From contig NC_092680.1 in NCBI RefSeq assembly GCF_964355755.1, forward strand, positions 19,507,001 through 19,571,000: 64,000 nucleotides of DNA, written 5' to 3'. Below, piece after piece: positions 56,776 through 64,000 of the stretch. The notes beneath the pieces are model-generated. The model was not told the DNA's origin. It searched no databases and saw nothing but the letters and a program-made list of their open reading frames with translations. The position numbers and the translations under genes were made by a program. Within the stretch, counting starts at the first letter, position 1. Every line of letters starts with the position of its first letter. This DNA comes from Antedon mediterranea. Its lineage: Eukaryota; Echinodermata; Crinoidea; Comatulida; Antedonidae.

Positions 56776-57736
56776 AGGTAATATAACTTGAATTTTACAT
56801 TTCTAGTATTTTTATTTAACTTCAGAGTTTTATTTTCATGCTATAGCAAAAATTATCCACCGTATATCCACCATTTTGTTTCACCTTCTAAGGAGTCACC
56901 AGACATATTATTAATATTACATTAGGTTAAAATACATATAGGCCTAACTGAAAAAAAGGCTTCCTTGTTTTTATAGCAGAATTTTGCCAAATGTTGTATT
57001 TCACCATTTTAAGGGAAATTCATGCTTTTTCGATCGTTGTCTTGATTTCTATTACAAATATTTGATTTATGTACAATTAACCAGATATTATATTTAAAAG
57101 CCATGCGTGTACCTTAAAGATACCTTGATATAGTAGCTCACCAGTATGCAAGCATGAAAACAGTCTAAATACGGGGCGCATTTTTTTTCAGTAATTCAGT
57201 AATTAATGCGCAATCTTCTTGTATTTTACAACATAACAATTACAATATAAATACACAGACAATAAAACCTACACCGTACTATCCAAATTACCGTAAACAA
57301 AAATGTAAATTCAACTAAAAAAACTGACATCCCAAATAACTTATAACATGCACTCGATTGTATAATGTATTTTCAATTAATTAAAAGGTCTTAGACTATT
57401 ATCTAAATTAAACAAAAAAACTAACCGTGACTAATTCCATAAGTGAAGCTATATAGGCCTAAAGAAAATGTCTTAAATATAATGATTAGAGTAGTCAACA
57501 GAACTCTTGCTCTTATTTTAGCATTATGTTCAAAATACAAAAAATGCTTCCAGAAGGCCTAAGTAGAACACGTTACTACTCATGGAGAATATTTAATTTG
57601 AAAATTTGATTATAAAATGCCTTCAAATCAACTAAAACATTGTGTAAGCTCTGAGATATTACGACACGAGTAAAGTATTCTGATGGGCATGCACACTTAA
57701 TGTAATAGGTCTGGATTACCGGAACCTAAGAATTCA
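56776..57736. other. Intergenic DNA downstream of the LINE
   Basis: AT-rich; no gene or RNA seen. The 3' UTR of the minus-strand GTPase gene probably enters from the right. Confidence 0.35.
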
Positions 57737-57852
57737 CAACAGCAGCATAAATAATACAAATCTAACAATTCTCAGCTGCATGAAAGCACACCAACTTATT
57801 TTACTTTCGACTATACAGCCTGTCGATGTACGTCATACTCTTTTTTGATTTT
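57737..57852 (-). pseudogene. Decayed partial copy of the GTPase gene last exon
   Basis: This segment repeats, with substitutions and small indels, the sequence at about 57896-58015 inside the last exon of the neighbouring GTPase gene. Shared words are CTTATTTTACTTTCGACTA and CAGCCTGTCGATGTACGTCA. It lies 159 bp downstream in gene direction. Indels break the frame and no other exons accompany it, so it is a tandem-duplicated exon fragment in the 3' flank. Confidence 0.75.
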
Positions 57853-57868
57853 TTTTCTGGCTTCCAAG

Positions 57869-59997
57869 TTATATAAAGTACCCGAACAAAATACGCAACA
57901 GCAGTAGAAATAATAGCATAAATAAAACAAATTTAACAATTCTCTTCACGAAAGCACACAAACTTATTTTACTTTCGACTACAGCCTGTCGATGTACGTC
58001 ATACTCTTGTTGGATTTTGTGAATGACTTTACACAAATCGAGGTGTTTTTTCAAATCCAAATCATCTTCAGTTGGACCTTCACCCTCATCGTCAATTAGA
58101 TAATTTTCTACAAATAGTGCCAATGACGCACCTTTAAAAAAAAAAATAAATATGACCCGGTTTAATAGGCTTAATGATAAATAGGTTTATTTGCTATCAA
58201 TGATGGGGGGGGGGGGGGAATAGCAATAATATGATGATAAATATCAGCTACGTGAATTGCAATAGGCCTAATAATAATAAAATCTGTACTACTGTTAATA
58301 CTTCGATGTCTCTACATTACAGTAGTATAATGTTAAAAAGTAAAAATAAAAATGAAGGGCACGACACGTGATATTGTGATAGACAATTGTTTCAGCAAGA
58401 CCATATTTAAATTTATAAATGTGATTTGGATTAATGGAAACAGAGGTGTAAATTATGCATAAATGGTCTTAAGCATGACTGGTCACACTGAAAACATGAA
58501 TTATTAATGATAATAAAAAATCAGATTGATTGATATACGGTTCAATAATGTTGAACAAAGAAAGTATTGATGAAATATTACAGTAGTTTACAATCTCAGT
58601 GTACTAACAATCAGATTTAGCACTCTTTAAAATCTTTAGGCTGTTCTCATTCTCTTCATTTCTGTACCTGGTTTTCCAAGAACATTGTTAAAACTTATAG
58701 TTACTTACCAAACTAGTTTGGTTAGTTTTCTTTTTTTCTTTAGATTGCACTTCTTACACCATGGGTAGGGATATAATAATTATTATTATGATCCATGCTT
58801 ACACAATAAGCTGCTCGGAAATTAATTTTGCATCAAAACAAAAAGGTAAGTTTAAAGGGGGAAAAAGAGCCAATGTATTGAGGATACTCACCGATACCAG
58901 TCAGTCTTGAGTGTATTTCAGTCTCTTGCCCTTGTGGTATCTCTTGTTTTGACGTCACGACAATGATAGGAATACACCCTGAATTAAGGTATTGTGACAA
59001 AGAAGAATATTTTATTAAAATTGACAATAAAGCAATAACAATAAGACAATAGATTAAAACAATGTTACCTGAAGATGATAGAATGGTAGATAAAATGGAA
59101 TAATATTTTACCTGATGCAGCCTTTATATAGCTTATTACTTTCTCCAAAACTGAGTGTTCTGGGTCTTTTGAACTGTGAAAGTGTAAAATCTCAAATCAC
59201 TTATATTGTTATTAATATAGGTATCAATATCGTATTACTAGTTACGGTACAGTATAGTAACAAAATATAATTACCTAACAAGAAGTAAAGGAAAGTCCAT
59301 TGGTTTACCAGGTACTTTCAAGAAGTTAAACCAATTTTTTTCCGGCTTCCAAGATACATCAGTAACATAATTTCGGCCCCCGTCTAAATTAAAAATGTTT
59401 CTTTAATGATGCCTTTATGAAAACATAAATTAATAATAATGGGTTTACAAAAGAAGAAACTGTGAGTAGTTAAAAATATCAATATCATTTAATCCAAGTT
59501 GACAAATATGATATTAATTTTTAGCCCTTTAAGAATAATATATTATAGCGGAACAAAGACATGATAATATTATTTTTATTATTTGTAATTTTCGACATTT
59601 CTAACTTACTACAAATACGGCAGATTTCATCGTAGGTATACAGTGCTCCAGCAGGATACCCTCTTGTATCAACAAACTCCAAATTTCCAATTTTAACTAT
59701 TCTAAGTTGATTTGTATTTCCACCTCCATGGTGTCCTCCCTTACGAGAAGAAGGCAACTCTTGAACAAACTCACCAGGTGACTCTTTACTTCTGAATTTT
59801 GAAACCCAAAGTAAGCTATTTAGAAATGAACTTTTTCCACATCCGGATTGTCCAAAAACAACAATTCTGGGAGGCACATATGAAGAACGGTTTTCACTTG
59901 AAAAAGTGGGTCTCCACCTCCTGATGTCAATTGCCATTTTCTTTAATTTTGGCTCAAGTGAAGGTTGCGATACAGTGACTTTCTGAAATCTTTCCAT
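57869..59997 (-). CDS. Putative tail-anchored P-loop GTPase, 302 aa, family unrecognised
   Basis: Five coding exons on the minus strand: 59997-59610, 59383-59275, 59173-59112, 58978-58892 and 58131-57869, all GT-AG with compatible phases (909 nt). The Walker A/G1 motif is GQSGCGKSS (Gly49-Ser57), followed by FLNSLL. A G3-like motif DTRG is at 110-113 (LEFVDTRGYP). A possible G4 is VTSKQE (Lys197, Glu199), in the place of the usual T/NKxD, after the beta strand CIPIIVV. The C-terminal 20 residues are strongly hydrophobic (FVLFMLLFLLLLRILFGYFI) and follow a basic stretch, as in tail-anchored proteins. The architecture recalls GIMAP and IFI44-like immunity GTPases, but I see no family-specific motif and do not assign one. 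The start was chosen at 59997 (context AGCCATGG). An in-frame ATG at 60072 would add 25 hydrophobic residues. Confidence 0.8.
58205..58218. repeat. Poly-G run
   Basis: A run of 14 G within the last intron of the GTPase gene; a possible slippage site or quadruplex. Confidence 0.8.
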
Positions 59998-61158
59998 GGC
60001 TATTTTTTTAAAAATATTGAAATCAGAGCTCTGATTTAAAATATACATCGTCAACAGTAATAGTAAATACATTTATAGAAGTACAATACAGACACAAAAA
60101 ACATGACTGAAAATGTATGTTATTGTATGAAAGGTTCATTGGCGCAATTTTGATGTGGTTAATCAAGAACTCAAAAGAAAAATGAAAATACTGTCCAAAT
60201 ATTGTCCCGAATTACATAATGTAGTCAGAAAAGGGGGGAAAGAGTGCAGAAATACAAGTAGGCTATAATATATATTGTAATAGTATAGTAAGCCTAGAAC
60301 TATAATTTCAAGTTGTTAAACTGAGAATTTTAAAATATTCATTTCGTACCTTAGATAAAGTAAAACGTCACATAGACCGAGTATTTCTAGACTGATTAAT
60401 TATGACGACCAAAATAAACGTTATGCCACGTTAAACTCAGTAAATGTAATACCATCACCATCACACATGCTATTCCAAAAATAATAACAGAATGTTTATG
60501 ATGAGGGAGACAAATATCTATCAACAACCCGTACCCGTATAGGTTCAAAATATCACTCTCCTTGGTGCAGTTTCGTCCAACCAAAATTACACAAAATGTT
60601 TGGCTCCTTGCCTTTCCTCATTTATAAAACAATCATCCAAACGTTGGTCAATAAGTCAGTATGACGAATGAAACGACTGTTAAGCATCAGAACGAAATAA
60701 TAAAAAATATCTTGATGATTACTGTACTCTTTGGTGCAATCTGCTATTTGTTCTTGTTTGTAATGTGTTTGCCGAAATGAATAAAAATGTATTTTATTCA
60801 CATAGTGTTGTATGCGTATTGACAATATAAGCAAAACACATTTCAAATAAAAACATCACTCTTAAAAGTATTGAATTACCGTACCTGGTTATCAGTTCTG
60901 TCATCACCATACTATATAAGTGCTCAGTTCATAGAATAATACATAGTACCGAGAATCAGGGTAAATCTATTGGGTTCATTCTTATTATTTGCATAGTAAT
61001 ACAATCAAGATATTGTACAGCTGTTAATACAAATGTGTAGGTCTCAATATACCGAGTGAAAGTGCTTAATATGATGGAGCAGATTACTCGTGAACAATAC
61101 TTAACTTAAAATTGTAATTGAATATTAAAATAACTGTAATAAAAATACTTTTACGCAA
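59998..61158. other. Upstream region of the GTPase gene, no gene seen
   Basis: AT-rich sequence. A CTATATAAG word at about 60911 on the plus strand is the only promoter-like signal noticed, and it is on the wrong strand for the GTPase gene. Short frames here show no family resemblance. Confidence 0.35.
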
Positions 61159-61330
61159 GGGCGTGTGGCGCAGTGTGTTGGATTCAAAACTGCCTCTTGT
61201 AAGTATCAGAGAGGTGGTCGCTTACGAGAAGTAGTGGTCGCTGAGATAATTGGTTTACTTACGAGAGGTGTATGGTCGATTATGAGAAGCGGTCCCTTAT
61301 AAGAAGAGGTGGTCGTGTTTCATAATTTTT
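61159..61330. repeat. Truncated SINE head and GAGGTGGTCG repeat
   Basis: GGGCGTGTGGCGCAGTGTGT (61159-61178) matches the head and box A of the SINE at 18301, then stops after about 27 bp. The following 61190-61320 consists of diverged units of the form CTTACGAGAGGTGGTCG. Both are repeat debris. Confidence 0.6.
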
Positions 61331-61595
61331 ATTCAGTTTTTACACGATTTAGTTCAGGACAATGGGGATAATTAAAATATTTTAAAATCCCCATTCTTTT
61401 GTATACAATTAAAATGTTTAACATTGTAAACAAGGGAAAACTATTCTCTGTACATGAATACCGTAATTCTTCTAATTGTAACCCTGGGTATTCTTTGATT
61501 GTTTTTTAGTGTGGGTCAGCAAATCATAGCAAAATAATAAAACAGTACGAATAAAATAAATTTGTTTGAACTTTATTTTATAAACTCAAAAACAT

Positions 61596-61730
61596 TCAAT
61601 CCTCCCCACTCCCGAGATCAACATGCATTATCTCCTCTTTTTCAAAATACGGCTGCATCATAAACGACCAGTCTTCATAAATTTTGTCAATAGTTTTTGT
61701 GACTCTAATATTAGATAGTGGGTTATTATT
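61596..61730 (-). CDS. Possible terminal coding exon, unidentified
   Basis: The minus-strand frame ends IYEDWSFMMQPYFEKEEIMH, then VDLGSGED and a stop codon, protein-like in composition. A possible acceptor TCTAATATTAG precedes it near 61710. I find no partner exon or family match. It could be the last exon of a minus-strand gene whose other exons lie to the right, or chance. Confidence 0.2.
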   Translation of the reverse strand, partial: NNNPLSNIRVTKTIDKIYEDWSFMMQPYFEKEEIMHVDLGSGED

Positions 61731-61811
61731 ATAGATTGACTTATGGGTGGGTGGGTTACTATGAATAAAAGGAGGGTTACTATTATGAGGGTTACGGTAT
61801 ACAGAATGCAA

Positions 61812-62870
61812 AATATAGTAACATTCATTCTTCTCAAAACTAAAAATGTACGATTTCTGTCATGTGATGATCTACTATCTTTTATTTTAAGCAATAAATA
61901 CAAAACAATATTTGGTATCATTCACTTTTATTCGACTGTATAAACTCTAAAAACTTTTTTTTTTACGGTCTTGTTTAACATATCCACGTGTGGAAAATAA
62001 GATAATTAAGTCATTGTGTCACAAATGACCATGTCACAACATACAATTTCGATTAAATATATGATACAGATCTAGCATATATTAAATACAAGTCTGTTTT
62101 TAATCTTTATTTTTTATATCATTGTAACATTTTCTTGTTTTTTTAGACATCAACCACAACAATTATCACAATTGATCCATGGAGGTATTATACCTCCATG
62201 ATTGATTACTACTGTATCTAAATAATTAACATATTTGGTATAAAAATATGTTAGAGACATAGGAATGCGAATGAAAAAATAAAACCTAAATTAGCTCGCA
62301 AAACAACAATTACATCACATATATGGTGGAAGGTAGGCCTACAATTAAAATTAAATCTTTTGTTTTTACACAAACAAATATTTTAGTAACAACATCTGAT
62401 ACTACTGTATATATCATGTATGTAATGTAGGAGGGACGAGTACATTTGGTTCACTAGATTAATAACAATAGCTACAGGCATAGAACCACTGATTCACATA
62501 AATATTAATAGTATTTAATAGCAAAAAGCATTTTTTTCTATTTATATAAACCAATAAGCAACATTTCATCAGACTATGCAGAACCATATAACTAATCATT
62601 CCAAGCTATATTGACTGAAATATAATAACACTTTAAAACCTAAATTGTCACTTTCATTTGTTCCCAACTAAATGCATAAATGATGGATACTACTGGAAAA
62701 GAAAAACTTCCAAACAATCAGTATAGTATGTAATTGACTGGTTACAATTATAAATGATTTGCACTCAATAATAAATTACATTTAAATTGAATTAATTGAA
62801 CAATGGACAGAATCTTTCTGAATTTGAAGAACCAAGATCAATTGTCTGCTGGCAGCCTCACACATTGTCA
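61812..62870. other. AT-rich DNA with a perfect short hairpin
   Basis: No gene seen. At 62178-62200 there is an 11-bp stem hairpin, CATGGAGGTAT / ATACCTCCATG with a single-base loop, flanked by ATTGAT on both sides. Confidence 0.4.
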
Positions 62871-62871
62871 C

Positions 62872-63835
62872 CTGAAACAAAAATAAACAGAAAGTGTATT
62901 AAAACCTCATACAATTACACATAAACTCTGGGTAAGGCATTTAATAAAGAGAATTCAGTATCATTGTTATTCATATTCAATATTAGGTACAATGTTAAAA
63001 GTAGAAAAAGCCAATAACAGTTGTATTTATTATACGTACGGCACACACAGTAGTAATAGCAGTATATACAATGAGACATGGTTACTAAAAGAACTGTAAA
63101 TTCATATGTAAGTGATTGTTTCATTTTATGTTTATAATAATTGTTTGTTGCTATATACACAAACATAGTGGTATCAGTGTACAAGACATAGTTACTTGTG
63201 AGGGAAACAATTCATTTTAAATCATTGATCACTAGCATGAATACTTTGCATAAATCAAATGTACTTACTTGATCATTTAGCAGCTTTATAGTTCTGATAA
63301 CTTGGCTTCAGTTGCTTTTCTCCCCATTCAACTTTAACTGATAAAAAAAAAAAGAAGTACAGTGTCAAAGGTTACTATATGTAATTCTAGAACAATATCT
63401 TGTCGTTTGAATAAACACCACCCCTATGAAACTTCTTTTAGAATAAATGCCTCTTGAAACAACATACCTAGGCATTTATTTTTCACTCAAATAAACACCC
63501 TACTTATTCATTTATACAACTACAGAGTGCTGTTAAAAATAGCGTATCTGGACAACGTCCATCTTGACAAATACCCGCTAGGACAACTGCCCTAAGATAG
63601 TAGGCCCACTGTTTCAGACACCTTTATATCCATAGTTATAACCAGAAATTCTCAAACAAAGTATATTTGTATACTGTACAAGAAACGTTTACCAACAACT
63701 ACATACCTTATAACTCTTCAAACTTGTTCAGCAGTGAATCATTTTCTTTAAGATTTTCATTTTTATATTCTTTCTAAAGATTCATTTTGTGCCTTTAATT
63801 TTGATATTTCTTCTAAATAATTGCACTTCACCTAT
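62872..63835 (-). pseudogene. Candidate exons of an unidentified minus-strand gene (partial or broken)
   Basis: Three spliced-looking blocks occur. About 63835-63709 is bounded by ACTATAG and GTATGT; it encodes a coiled-coil-like LEEISKLKAQNESLER, then a stop, and in another frame KNENLKENDSLLNKFEEL, then a stop. 63337-63272, bounded by TTTTTATCAG and GTAAGT, encodes VKVEWGEKQLKPSYQNYKAA plus Lys and a stop. A block starting near 62872 after TTTGTTTCAG has no long frame and could be 3' UTR. The first block has stops in the frame needed to join the second. This is therefore a broken gene, an alternatively spliced 3' end, or mis-assembled sequence. The family is not recognised. Confidence 0.25.
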
Positions 63836-64000
63836 AGTAATATAAACCAGGGATATTAACAGTTATTTGTTTTTATTATTTGCATACATGTTGTACAATA
63901 AAAAAAAAGCGAGGGAAGGTAGCACTTTTTAATGATGCTCCTTGGTAAGAAAAGACATAAAAATACAATACATTTTATCAAGAAATATACATAAGAAACA

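Noticed and set aside
60000-60072. Upstream extension of the GTPase to the ATG at 60072
   Set aside because: It adds 25 hydrophobic residues in poor start context, while the ATG at 59997 has a strong AGCCATGG context; kept only as an alternative.

Overview
This window looks like nuclear DNA of an invertebrate deuterostome, most plausibly an echinoderm. It has AT-rich intron-containing genes with GT-AG splice sites, deuterostome-type tRNA-derived SINEs, many DNA transposon remnants, and clusters of a palindromic AGGCCT/CTAGGC motif. The species cannot be fixed from sequence alone. I reassembled spliced genes by hand; every exon chain reported keeps frame and phase.

Layout: 1-7205 is gene-free and repeat-rich. 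It holds nested DNA-transposon remnants (a hAT-like element at 524-3961 enclosing a TA-flanked element and a TTA-flanked Harbinger-like element) and diverged direct repeats. 7206-17145 is the most striking part: 61 tandem tRNA-Asp genes, all on the + strand, mostly 160-165 bp apart, 25 of them identical to a 72-nt consensus. Variants recur at fixed distances, so multi-gene blocks were themselves duplicated. 17.3-22 kb is gene-poor, with an AGGCCT cluster and one full SINE.

22-36 kb carries two patched-domain (PTCHD3-like, RND-family) membrane protein genes tail to tail: 22241-25806 (+, 894 aa) and 35260-32185 (-, 869 aa). Both have two coding exons and an intron at the same codon and phase. 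The second has Asn where the first has Asp in the TM10 GFSV-D/N-F motif. 36876-42579 is a seven-exon RBR ubiquitin ligase of the RNF144A type (298 aa, C-terminal membrane anchor). 49129-45781 (-) is a nine-exon ribonucleotide reductase small subunit (RRM2, 395 aa) with all iron ligands, the radical tyrosine and a KEN box; its upstream region has E2F-like and CCAAT motifs.

49.7-51 kb is a noncoding 1.29-kb DNA transposon with perfect 34-bp inverted repeats and a 7-bp flanking duplication. 51.9-56.6 kb is a non-LTR retrotransposon with two open ORFs (coiled-coil/RRM ORF1; endonuclease plus reverse transcriptase ORF2). 59997-57869 (-) is a five-exon gene for a putative tail-anchored P-loop GTPase of unrecognised family, with a decayed copy of part of its last exon just downstream. 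The right end holds SINE and repeat fragments and weak candidate exons of an unidentified minus-strand gene.
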